Below, piece by piece: positions 36,120 through 43,669 of a DNA stretch of 64,000 nucleotides. The notes below the pieces were generated by a model, which made no database searches, had not been told where the DNA came from, and saw nothing but the letters and a program-made list of their open reading frames with translations. The DNA lies in the NCBI GenBank assembly GCA_009691915.1, contig SIAD01000001.1, positions 432,755 to 496,754 of the forward strand. Reading direction: 5' to 3'. The DNA is from Phycisphaerales bacterium. Its GTDB lineage: Bacteria > Planctomycetota > Phycisphaerae > Phycisphaerales > SM1A02. Numbering within the stretch: the first letter of the stretch is position 1; every line of letters starts with the position of its first letter. Position numbers and translations under genes: made by a program.

Positions 36120-36761
36120 TCAGATGGGTTGACGCAGTGCGATCGCATCCGACAGGGCCGCCCGGTTGGCGAACTCGATCTGCGACCCCGAGGGCAGCCC
36201 TCGCGCCAGCCGAGTCACTTGGATCTTCGTCGAGGAGAGAAGTTCCGCGATGTAGAGCCCCGTCGTGTCCCCTTCCATGTCCGGATTGAGCGCGAGCACG
36301 ACTTCGCTGACTGCCGTGCCGCGTGCATTGCGCGAAGGATCGCTCACGCGCGCCAGAAGATCGCCCGCCGTGATGCTGTCGGGACCGACTCCATCTAGCG
36401 GGTCGAGGCGTCCCATGAGCACATGGTAAATCCCACGGAACATCCCGGTCTGCTCCAGATTGACGAGATCCTTGGGCTGCTCGACAACCATGATGACCGA
36501 CGCGTCGCGGGAGGCATCCGCACAGATCCGGCAGGGTGACTGGTCGGCAATGTTCCAGCAGATTGGGCAGTGGTGTACAGAGGACTTGACCCGCGTGATC
36601 GCCTCAGCGAGTGCCCCGGCCTCGTCCTTGCTCGCCTTCAGAACCCAGAATGCCAGCCGTTGCGCGGTCCTGCGCCCGATACCAGGCAGTGTCGCGAAGG
36701 CATCAACGAGACGGTTGACGCTGTCGGGGTACGGCCCCTTCTCCGGTTCGACTCTTCGCAT
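36120..36761 (-). CDS. recR: Recombination protein RecR
   Basis: 213 aa from the ATG at 36761, 1 bp after the dnaX stop. A helix-hairpin-helix is visible ('FATLPGIGRRTAQRLAFWVL'), then a four-Cys zinc finger (C65, C68, C77, C80 in 'CPICWNIADQSPCRIC') and a Toprim domain ('VIMVVEQPKDLVNLEQTG', 'EVVLALNPDMEGDTTGLYI'). RecR forms the DNA clamp of the RecFOR pathway that loads RecA on gaps. The dnaX-recR order is conserved widely in bacteria; the ybaB gene that often lies between them is missing here. Confidence 0.94.
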   Translation of the reverse strand: MRRVEPEKGPYPDSVNRLVDAFATLPGIGRRTAQRLAFWVLKASKDEAGALAEAITRVKSSVHHCPICWNIADQSPCRICADASRDASVIMVVEQPKDLVNLEQTGMFRGIYHVLMGRLDPLDGVGPDSITAGDLLARVSDPSRNARGTAVSEVVLALNPDMEGDTTGLYIAELLSSTKIQVTRLARGLPSGSQIEFANRAALSDAIALRQPI

Positions 36762-36762
36762 C

Positions 36763-38160
36763 TCAGGATTCCTTCTCGCGGCGCGCGCCGGGCGCATTGA
36801 GTGATCCGGGAGCGACCCGTGTCACTGCGGCGTCGAGGAGTTCTGCGACCTGACGGACGAGCGGATGGCGGCGAAGCGCGTCGGCTTCGGCCGCGCTCGG
36901 CACCGCGGCGACCGCAGGTGCCACATCCGCGCGCTGCGAACTCTCAGTCAATTTTTTTTTTGCTGGAGCCGGCGGGGCGTCACCGGCCAGGAGCGACGCG
37001 GCTTTCGCGAAGTGCTGCCAGAGGCAGGCACGGGCAATGACCGCGTCGAATATCGCCCTCGGGATAGACGATCCACGGATGTTGCGCACGCTCGCATCGC
37101 ACAGCGCGATGAGATGCACAAGCGCGGGAGCGCTGAACCGCTCGGCGTGCGTCGCGATTCTTTCGCGCGTCTCCTTGGGGAGTTCGACGAGATTCGTCTC
37201 AGCACCGCACACGCGCACCAGAAGCGCGTCGTGCAACCGAGCGGCGATCGTGTCAATCGCGTGGTCCGGGGACATCCCTTGAGAGAGCAACTTGGAGGCG
37301 GCCTCCAACCCCGCGGCCGGTTCCCCCTGCGCGATGGCCGCGAGAATCGACTCGAGGATCTCTTCGTCGGGAAGCCCGAGCACTTCGCGCGCCAGAGCCG
37401 CTGAGATATGCCCCCCCGCCGCGGATGCCAACCGATCAATAAGGCTGAGACCATCACGCATCGACCCATTGGCGAGCCTCGCAACCTGGAGAATCACCGC
37501 ATCGTCGGCCGACACCCCCTCCTTGAGAAGGACCTCGGTCAGGTGTCGCGCAATCGACGCCGTGGAGATGGCGCGGAAGTCGAACCGCTGGCAGCGGCTC
37601 TGAATGGTCGCAGGAACCCGGAACGGCTCCGTCGTGCAGAGAATGAACTTGACATGCGCGGGCGGCTCCTCCATCGTCTTGAGGAGGGCGTTGAACGCGG
37701 GCTGCGTCAGCATGTGCACTTCGTCAATGATGTAGATCTTGTAGGGGCTGCGCGCCGGCGACATCCCCGACGCGGCGATGAGATCCCGCGCGTCGTCGAT
37801 CCCGCGATTCGAGGCGCCGTCAATCTCGATGACATCCATGTCCTCGCCGCGGAGAATCGACTCGCTGATCGCCTCCTTCTGCGAGAGGGAGTCGACCGCA
37901 TTGAGGGCGCGAGCGAAGATGCGGGCCATTGAGGTCTTTCCGACCCCACGGGTGCCGCAGAACAGATAGGCGTGGGCCGTGCGACCCTGCGCAATCGCGC
38001 CCTTGAGCGTTGCCGCGATCGATTCCTGTCCGACAACCTCATCGAATGATCGGCTGCGGTAGCGGCGTGCGAGCACTTGATAGGCCGCAGCCGTCGGGAG
38101 CAGACTCGGCTCGGGGGCACTCTCGGGCCGCGTATGTTTGATCGTGGTCTTCGAACTCAT
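36763..38160 (-). CDS. dnaX: DNA polymerase III gamma/tau subunit (clamp loader)
   Basis: 465 aa. AAA+ motifs are clear: 'RRYRSRSFDEVVGQ', Walker A 'FCGTRGVGKTSMARIFA', 'DGASNRGIDDARDLI', Walker B 'YIIDEVHMLT', 'TEPFRVPATIQSRCQRFDF' (sensor 1 and Arg finger) and 'GSMRDGLSLIDRL'. The DnaX protein forms the clamp-loader ATPase that places the beta clamp. Two oddities: the four-Cys zinc module that normally follows 'ARALN' is absent ('ALNAVDSLSQKEAISESI' has no Cys), and codons K401-K403 are a run of ten A with stops close behind in both other frames, consistent with gamma made by slippage. It lies directly after the SRP RNA gene and 1 bp before recR. Confidence 0.94.
   Translation of the reverse strand: MSSKTTIKHTRPESAPEPSLLPTAAAYQVLARRYRSRSFDEVVGQESIAATLKGAIAQGRTAHAYLFCGTRGVGKTSMARIFARALNAVDSLSQKEAISESILRGEDMDVIEIDGASNRGIDDARDLIAASGMSPARSPYKIYIIDEVHMLTQPAFNALLKTMEEPPAHVKFILCTTEPFRVPATIQSRCQRFDFRAISTASIARHLTEVLLKEGVSADDAVILQVARLANGSMRDGLSLIDRLASAAGGHISAALAREVLGLPDEEILESILAAIAQGEPAAGLEAASKLLSQGMSPDHAIDTIAARLHDALLVRVCGAETNLVELPKETRERIATHAERFSAPALVHLIALCDASVRNIRGSSIPRAIFDAVIARACLWQHFAKAASLLAGDAPPAPAKKKLTESSQRADVAPAVAAVPSAAEADALRRHPLVRQVAELLDAAVTRVAPGSLNAPGARREKES
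36952..36961 (-). other. A10 slippage run in dnaX
   Basis: Ten consecutive A on the coding strand (T10 on +). Losing one base gives Lys-Lys-Asn then TGA; gaining one gives Lys-Lys-Lys-Ile-Asp then TGA. Either product would be a gamma-like protein of about 403-405 aa versus 465 aa for tau. Confidence 0.75.
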
Positions 38161-38173
38161 GCGAAGGTCACGG

Positions 38174-38281
38174 GGAGGACGGTCAGGCGACCAGCGGCAC
38201 GGATGACGACGCTTATGGCTGCTGCCGTCAGGCCCTGACCAGGTTCACGAGACGCCCGCCCATTGGGCCCGACCGTCCTCC
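38174..38281 (-). ncRNA. ffs: Bacterial signal recognition particle RNA (4.5S-type)
   Basis: On the minus strand the universally conserved SRP apical segment reads GGUCAGG-GCC-UGAC-GGC-AGCAGCC, where stem GCC/GGC closes the tetraloop and GGUCAGG/AGCAGCC form the Ffh-binding internal loops. The tetraloop is UGAC, a member of the URRC class rather than the commoner GGAA. The ends pair perfectly over 11 bp (ggaggacggtc, 38281-38271, with gaccgtcctcc, 38184-38174), giving an about 108-nt hairpin RNA. Its place next to dnaX is common in bacteria. It binds Ffh and guides membrane-protein targeting. Confidence 0.88.
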
Positions 38282-38325
38282 TCATGACCTGATCGAATCG
38301 TAGCAGCGCCGCCTACACTTGATCG

Positions 38326-39588
38326 GTGACCAGCCAGCAGGAATCGAGGCGGCCGCGAATCGCGATCGGGCCGTCGGGGAGAGCCGGTCTCGGACCGGGT
38401 GCCCGAGGGAGCAGGTCGCTGCTGATGGCCGTTCGGCTGATCTTTGTGGCGCTTCTCGTCGTGATCATCACGGTCACCGTGGCGAGTTCGCGCAGTGTGG
38501 AGGAGTTCGGACCACCCACGGTCATCGGCCTCATCATTGCCGCGGTCGGTGTTGGCGCGGTGGTCCTGCTGCTCGATTGGATGACCCCGAACAAGAGCCT
38601 CACTTCGATTGCCGTGGTCTATCTGGGGATCTGCGCCGGGCTCGTAGCGGCGGTCGCGCTCGGCGCGCTAATCGACACCGTCGCCGGGGCGTGGGAAATC
38701 TCCCGAGGCCCAGCGCAGCTCTATCTCAGCCTTACCAAGATCATTCTCGGGATTGTGCTCTGCTATCTCGCGGTCTCGATCGTCTTGACCACCAAGGAGG
38801 ACTTCCGACTGGTGATCCCCTATGTCGAGTTCGATCGTCAGCCCGGTTCGATCGCGCCGATTCTGCTCGACAGCTCGACCCTGATCGACGGACGGATCGA
38901 GGCGCTCGCTGGGAGCGGGCTTCTGGACGCCCCTCTGGTCGTCCCCAAGTTCGTGCTCGAGGAGCTTCAGGCGCTCTGCGACAGTGACGACCGGCAGAAG
39001 CGACAGAAGGGACGGCGAGGGCTCGACCTCGTCGCACGCCTTCAGGAAAACCCCAAGGTCGATGTGCGCATCGAGTCGATCAACCTCGATGGACGAGGCG
39101 TCGACAAAATGCTGGTTGAACTCGCGGTGCGCGAACATATGCGCATCGCCACCGGCGACCGCGGCCTCCAGAAGGTGGCGCAGATCAGCGGGGTTACGAC
39201 GGTCAATCTCAACGAAGTGGCCGACGCGCTGCGACCACTCCTCTTTCCGGGCGAGTCGGTCGTCGCCGAAGTGACCCGTCTGGGCGAGCAGCCCGGTCAG
39301 GGAGTCGCGCATCTCCCCGACGGCACGATGGTCGTCTTTGACGGCGCGGCCGACCTGATGCGCACGATTGTTACTGGTACGGTCACCAATGTCCTCCAGA
39401 CTGCCGGAGGACGGATCATCTTCGCCAAGGCCGATGTGTGCGCCCCAGGAACCACTGAGTCGATTGCCCACGCGGCTACGACCCAGCCCCGCGAGTTGGC
39501 GAGGGGGCAGGATCCTCTTGATGCCGACGGACGAGCGGCGCCCCGAACTCCCGCACCAGCCAGCCTCAGGAATCCCCGCCGCAGTTAG
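38326..39588 (+). CDS. PIN/TRAM-domain membrane protein (YacL-like)
   Basis: 420 aa starting at a GTG. Four membrane segments occupy about residues 34-155 ('LIFVALLVVIITVTVASS', 'IGLIIAAVGVGAVVLLLDWM', 'GLVAAVALGALIDTVAGA', 'IILGIVLCYLAVSIVLT'). A PIN nuclease domain follows with acidic residues in 'LLDSSTLIDGRIEAL', 'FVLEELQAL', 'DDRQKRQKGRRGLDLVARLQ' and 'ATGDRGLQKVA', then a TRAM domain ('GESVVAEVTRLGEQPGQGVA', 'DGTMVVFDGA'). This is the order of the YacL family, thought to be a membrane-bound RNase or RNA-binding protein. The last 40 residues are variable. The start is 44 bp from the SRP RNA end, divergent from it. Confidence 0.85.
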   Translation: MTSQQESRRPRIAIGPSGRAGLGPGARGSRSLLMAVRLIFVALLVVIITVTVASSRSVEEFGPPTVIGLIIAAVGVGAVVLLLDWMTPNKSLTSIAVVYLGICAGLVAAVALGALIDTVAGAWEISRGPAQLYLSLTKIILGIVLCYLAVSIVLTTKEDFRLVIPYVEFDRQPGSIAPILLDSSTLIDGRIEALAGSGLLDAPLVVPKFVLEELQALCDSDDRQKRQKGRRGLDLVARLQENPKVDVRIESINLDGRGVDKMLVELAVREHMRIATGDRGLQKVAQISGVTTVNLNEVADALRPLLFPGESVVAEVTRLGEQPGQGVAHLPDGTMVVFDGAADLMRTIVTGTVTNVLQTAGGRIIFAKADVCAPGTTESIAHAATTQPRELARGQDPLDADGRAAPRTPAPASLRNPRRS

Positions 39589-39598
39589 AGCCACTTCG

Positions 39599-41353
39599 AT
39601 GTCCGCCACCAATTCCAGCCTCGGCGCCAGCTCGCCGATGGGAGATCCCTCGACGCACGAAGTGCTGCTCGTCGGGGGCGGGTTCTCCTCCTCGCATGCG
39701 CTGGCACGGCTGCTACGCGGCACGCGGGGAATCTCGGTGGAACTCTGCCAGAGACTGGGTGACGCGGTGGACGAAGCGGTGCGCTGCTGCCCCACTGTCA
39801 TCGTGATCGACGCCCGTGACCGGATCGGTGATGTGCTCAGCGTGCTCGATCAGTTTCGCAGCAGCCAGGAAGTCGGGGCCGTTCCGCTGGTGATCCTCGC
39901 TTGCGCGGCGACAGCCTCCATCCGCGACGAGGCGTTCCTCAAGGGGATCGACGACTTCATCCTCGATCCGGTGACGACCGTCGAGCTCACTTCGCGGCTC
40001 AAGACCCACTCCAATGCGTACCTCAACATCGTCAGGCGCAATCGAAGTGTGGCCGCCTACGAGAGCCTGCAGAACGAACTCCGTCACACCAATCGAGCCC
40101 TTGACGAGGCGCGACTGCGCCTCAGTGAGCGCGAGGGGGATCCCGGCGAGGCGCATTGGAGACTCCGCGTGAGCGCACTGATGCAGGTGGGGGTCGAGCT
40201 CAATCAGATTCACGACTTCCACACGCTGATGGATCGCATCCTGTCGGAGGCGCGCGCGCTCCTCCACGCCGACGCGGGGACGATCTTCCTGCGCGAAGGT
40301 GACTACCTCAGGTTCGCGTTCTTCCACAATGAGTCGCTGGCGCGGCGCACCGAGACCGGCGAGACACCGCATGTCTCCAGTTTCCGCCTGCCCATTACCG
40401 ACCGGAGCATTGCGGGATGGGTCTGCCTGACCGGCCAGCCGCTGCACATTCCTGACTGTTACACCATCCCGCCCGATGCCCCTTACCGGTTCGAGTCATC
40501 CTTCGATCAGTTGCTCGGGTATCGCACTTCGGCCGTCATCGCGATGCCCCTCAAGAACCAGTCGGGACGGATTCTCGGGGTCATCGAGATCATCAACCCG
40601 ATTGCCAAGGATGGGTCACCGCGGGAGGTGTTTTCCGAAGGGGACATCCGGCTCCTTGAACACTTCGCCAATGTCGCCACCGTCGCGCTCGAGCGGGCGC
40701 GGCTCAACGACAGTGTGATCCTTCGGATGATCCGCATGGCGGAAATCCGCGACCCCGCCGAAACCGGCCGGCATGTCGAGCGCGTCGCGGGATACTCCGC
40801 GATCGTCTTCGAGGAGTGGTCGCGCCTGCGAGGGCTGGAGGGACCATCCTTTGAGCGGCAGCGCGATCGCCTGCGAAACGCCGCCAAACTCCACGACATT
40901 GGGAAGATCGGCGTCCCCGACACCATCCTCAAGAAGCCTGGTCGGCTCACGCCGGAGGAGTTCGAGATCGTCAAGCGCCACGCGGAGATCGGGGCGGACC
41001 TGTTCCTCCATGACCCTAGTGACTTCGACGAGGCGGCGCGCGAAGTGTCCCTGCTCCACCACGAGAGGTGGGATGGATCCGGGTACCCGGGAATCCTCGA
41101 GAACGGGCAGCGCCGTGGCCGCCGCGGCGAGGAGACGCCGCTCTTTGCAAGGATCGTCGGCTTGGCGGATGTCTTCGACGCGCTCAGTTCGTCCCGCTGC
41201 TACAAGGAATCGTGGCCCGAGGACAAGGTGCTCGAACTGATTAGAGGAGAGGCGGGGCGCCAATTCGATCCAGAGCTTGTTGAGATCCTGCTCGACCGGA
41301 TCGGCGCGATTCGCGCGGTCCGCGATCTCCTGCCGGAACTTCCCAAGGCATGA
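39599..41353 (+). CDS. GAF/HD-GYP cyclic-di-GMP phosphodiesterase with degenerate receiver domain
   Basis: 584 aa from the ATG at 39599, 10 bp after the PIN/TRAM stop. Residues about 20-140 fold like a response-regulator receiver with the phosphorylatable D71 ('VIVIDARD'), but the acidic pair is absent and the conserved Lys is Asp123 ('FILDPV'). A coiled-coil link leads to a GAF domain at about 195-375 ('DAGTIFLREGDYLRFAF', 'ITDRSIAGWVCLTGQPL'). The HD-GYP domain has H432-D433 ('KLHDIGKIGVPDTILKKPG'), 'LLHHERWDGSGYP' and 'RIVGLADVFDALSS', all metal and substrate residues being intact. It should hydrolyse cyclic-di-GMP in response to a signal at the GAF domain. Its stop overlaps the apbE start (ATGA). 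Confidence 0.86.
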   Translation: MSATNSSLGASSPMGDPSTHEVLLVGGGFSSSHALARLLRGTRGISVELCQRLGDAVDEAVRCCPTVIVIDARDRIGDVLSVLDQFRSSQEVGAVPLVILACAATASIRDEAFLKGIDDFILDPVTTVELTSRLKTHSNAYLNIVRRNRSVAAYESLQNELRHTNRALDEARLRLSEREGDPGEAHWRLRVSALMQVGVELNQIHDFHTLMDRILSEARALLHADAGTIFLREGDYLRFAFFHNESLARRTETGETPHVSSFRLPITDRSIAGWVCLTGQPLHIPDCYTIPPDAPYRFESSFDQLLGYRTSAVIAMPLKNQSGRILGVIEIINPIAKDGSPREVFSEGDIRLLEHFANVATVALERARLNDSVILRMIRMAEIRDPAETGRHVERVAGYSAIVFEEWSRLRGLEGPSFERQRDRLRNAAKLHDIGKIGVPDTILKKPGRLTPEEFEIVKRHAEIGADLFLHDPSDFDEAAREVSLLHHERWDGSGYPGILENGQRRGRRGEETPLFARIVGLADVFDALSSSRCYKESWPEDKVLELIRGEAGRQFDPELVEILLDRIGAIRAVRDLLPELPKA

Positions 41354-42444
41354 GCGGTGAATCATTGGTGCTGGCGATCGCCGGGGCCATGCTGATCGCA
41401 CCCCACGCAGTCGCTGAACGATTCGTGTTCTATGAAATCGCGATGGGATGCGAAGTGCGCATCGAAGTGGTGGCCAAGACTGCGGTCGAGGCGGTGAGAA
41501 TCGCCCGTTCGGGATTCGACCGGATCCGTGCGCTCGATGAAACACTCTCAGACTTCGTTTCGTCGAGCGAACTCAGGCGGCTGGTGCTGGCCGCCAGGCG
41601 ACCCGAGCCGATCTCGCCGGATCTCGCACTCGCGCTCTCGTGGTCCCTTCGCGCCGCGGCGGCAACAGATGGCGCCTTCGATGCCTCCGCCGGGGCGATC
41701 TCAAAGTGCTGGCGCGACGCCCGACTCACGGATTCGCTCCCCAGCGACGCGGCCCTCGCCGAAGCCGTACGGCACTCGGGGTGGCGGCATCTCACCCTGA
41801 CTCTCGAGCCGCCACAGGTCGAAGTCGATTGCGACGGACTCTCCTTCGACTTAGGCGCTCTGGGCAAGGGGCTCGCCGCCGACGAAGCGTGTCAGGCGAT
41901 TGCGCGCGCAGGGTGTGAGCAGTCGCTCGTCGCCATTGCGGGAGACATCGCGTGTGGGACGGCTCCGCCTTGGGGGCGTGGGTGGTTGATTCAGGTTGAG
42001 ACTGGCCTTGCGGGGGATCGGCCCACGACGCTCTGCCTTGTGAACGCCTGCGTGTCGACCAGCGGCGACCAGTCGCAGCGACTTGATCGTGGTTCGGTGC
42101 GACACTCCCACATCTTCGACCCGCGCACTGGGCGCGCACTCACCGACGCCATCGCGGTGACCGTGGTCTCGGCACGCGGCGCTGTCGCCGACGCCCTGTC
42201 AACCGCGATCTCGGTTGATCCCGTGGGGGTCCTTGCCCGTCAAGATGAAATCGCGGCGCGGCTTGCACCATTCGAAGCGCGAATCGTGCGCTGGGCGTCG
42301 GGGACTAACGCGACGCCAAGTGTCGAAACCACCTCAGGCTGGGATCGGCTCACACCTTTGGCGCTTGGCCCGGCATTGCCACCGGTGCCTGGGGGAGTGG
42401 CCCCAGGTTCAGCGACGGCGGCATCAAGTTCAACGGATCGTTGA
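41350..42444 (+). CDS. apbE: FAD:protein FMN transferase (ApbE-like)
   Basis: 364 aa with an N-terminal signal peptide ('LVLAIAGAMLIAPHAVA'), so it is exported. ApbE signatures are present: 'GAFDASAGAISKCW', 'FDLGALGKGLAADEACQAI', 'SLVAIAGDIACGT', 'CVSTSGDQSQ', 'SHIFDPRTGRALTDAIAVTV' and 'GAVADALSTAISV'. ApbE attaches FMN through a phosphoester to Thr or Ser of proteins such as NqrB/C and RnfD/G, and in fumarate reductase-like proteins; none of these substrates is in the window. The start overlaps the upstream HD-GYP gene by 4 bp. The 3' end overlaps the converging Gfo/Idh/MocA gene by 95 bp, where the C-terminal 35 residues look non-conserved. Confidence 0.85.
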   Translation: MSGESLVLAIAGAMLIAPHAVAERFVFYEIAMGCEVRIEVVAKTAVEAVRIARSGFDRIRALDETLSDFVSSSELRRLVLAARRPEPISPDLALALSWSLRAAAATDGAFDASAGAISKCWRDARLTDSLPSDAALAEAVRHSGWRHLTLTLEPPQVEVDCDGLSFDLGALGKGLAADEACQAIARAGCEQSLVAIAGDIACGTAPPWGRGWLIQVETGLAGDRPTTLCLVNACVSTSGDQSQRLDRGSVRHSHIFDPRTGRALTDAIAVTVVSARGAVADALSTAISVDPVGVLARQDEIAARLAPFEARIVRWASGTNATPSVETTSGWDRLTPLALGPALPPVPGGVAPGSATAASSSTDR

Positions 42445-43669
42445 GCGCGTCGATCCACGCAACCTCGGCTCCGGTGTACGCGGCCATCCGGCCCATGATC
42501 GCGGTCATGGTGCTTGCGGCGACCTGCGCCGTCTCGTTCAGCGGCGTCGAGTCGATGATCGCCTTCTGCAGGTCGATGTGCTCCTGCACATACGGATTGT
42601 TGTTGGGTCCCTTGAATGTCCACGCCACCGGTCCCGAAATCCGCGCTGATCCCGGCGAGAGGCGTGCAGTCCCCTTCGTTCCGTAAATGACCTCTTCGAC
42701 GCGCCCTGCAGTCCCGTCCTGCTGGCGCGCCATGCTCATCGCGAATCTCTCGACGATCGCCCCGGTCTCGTTTGAGAGACTTGGATACTCGAAGTCCACC
42801 GCGAAGTGGTCAAAGACATGACCGAAACTCCCGGGATCGATCCGCACCTGGCGCCCCCCCACCGCGACGCACCGCGCCGGATGCGTTCCCATCGCCCAGT
42901 TGGCAATGTCAATGTTGTGAACATGCTGTTCAACGATGTGATCCCCCGAGAGCCATGTGTGGTAGAGCCAGTTGCGGACCTGATTCTCAACATCGCTCTT
43001 CATGGGGTCGCGCTCCACATGCCAGAGGCTGCCCATGTTCCAGAACACACGGGCGGCCATGACCTGGCCGATCGCACCATCCTTGATCCGCTGCATCGCT
43101 TCGAGATATGACCACTCATGACGGCGCTGCGTCCCGGCGGCGACTCGCAGCCCCTTTGCGTCCACTTCCGCAGCCGTCGCGAACATCGTGCGGATGCCGG
43201 TCGGATCGACAGCGACCGGTTTCTCGATGAATGCGTTGCGACCGGCGGCTACCGCCGCCGCGAAGTGCACCGGGCGGAACCCCGGTGGGGTCGCGAGGAT
43301 CACATAGTCGCACGGCACGGCGATGACCCCTTGATAGGCATCGAACCCGGTGAAGCACTGCGCCGCGGGGACTTTCGCCCGGTCGCCGAAGGATGCAAGA
43401 CCGGTGTGCGCCGCCTCGATCCTGTCAGGAAAGAGATCGCCGAAAGCCACAAGGCGCGCGTCGGGCGACGCTTCGAGCGCGTTCCCCGCCGCGCCTCGCC
43501 CTCGGCCACCGCAGCCAATGAGGCCAACGCGGATCTCGCGGCGTCCGCGCGCCGCGGAGTGCCGCGCGCTCAGAGCATTCACGCTGGCGAGAGCCGTCGG
43601 GACGGCCGCGAGGGCCAGCGCGCCGCCGGTTGCGGCCGCCACGAATGAGCGCCGTGAGATGCCTGTCAT
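42350..43669 (-). CDS. Tat-exported Gfo/Idh/MocA-family oxidoreductase (copy 1)
   Basis: 439 aa. A twin-arginine signal is visible ('GISRRSFVAAATGGALALAA'). The Rossmann NAD(P) site is 'IRVGLIGCGGRGRGAAGNAL', with 'YVILATPPGFRPVHFAAAVA' and the catalytic Lys motif 'AFIEKPVAVDP'. Further on, 'GDHIVEQHVHNIDIANWAMG' carries the His/Asp substrate pair. Exported Gfo/Idh/MocA proteins with this layout are abundant in planctomycetes and are thought to act on sugars or glycosides with tightly bound NAD. The ATG at 43669 overlaps the stop of the paralogue upstream (ATGA). Confidence 0.87.
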   Translation of the reverse strand: MTGISRRSFVAAATGGALALAAVPTALASVNALSARHSAARGRREIRVGLIGCGGRGRGAAGNALEASPDARLVAFGDLFPDRIEAAHTGLASFGDRAKVPAAQCFTGFDAYQGVIAVPCDYVILATPPGFRPVHFAAAVAAGRNAFIEKPVAVDPTGIRTMFATAAEVDAKGLRVAAGTQRRHEWSYLEAMQRIKDGAIGQVMAARVFWNMGSLWHVERDPMKSDVENQVRNWLYHTWLSGDHIVEQHVHNIDIANWAMGTHPARCVAVGGRQVRIDPGSFGHVFDHFAVDFEYPSLSNETGAIVERFAMSMARQQDGTAGRVEEVIYGTKGTARLSPGSARISGPVAWTFKGPNNNPYVQEHIDLQKAIIDSTPLNETAQVAASTMTAIMGRMAAYTGAEVAWIDALNDPLNLMPPSLNLGPLPQAPVAMPGQAPKV

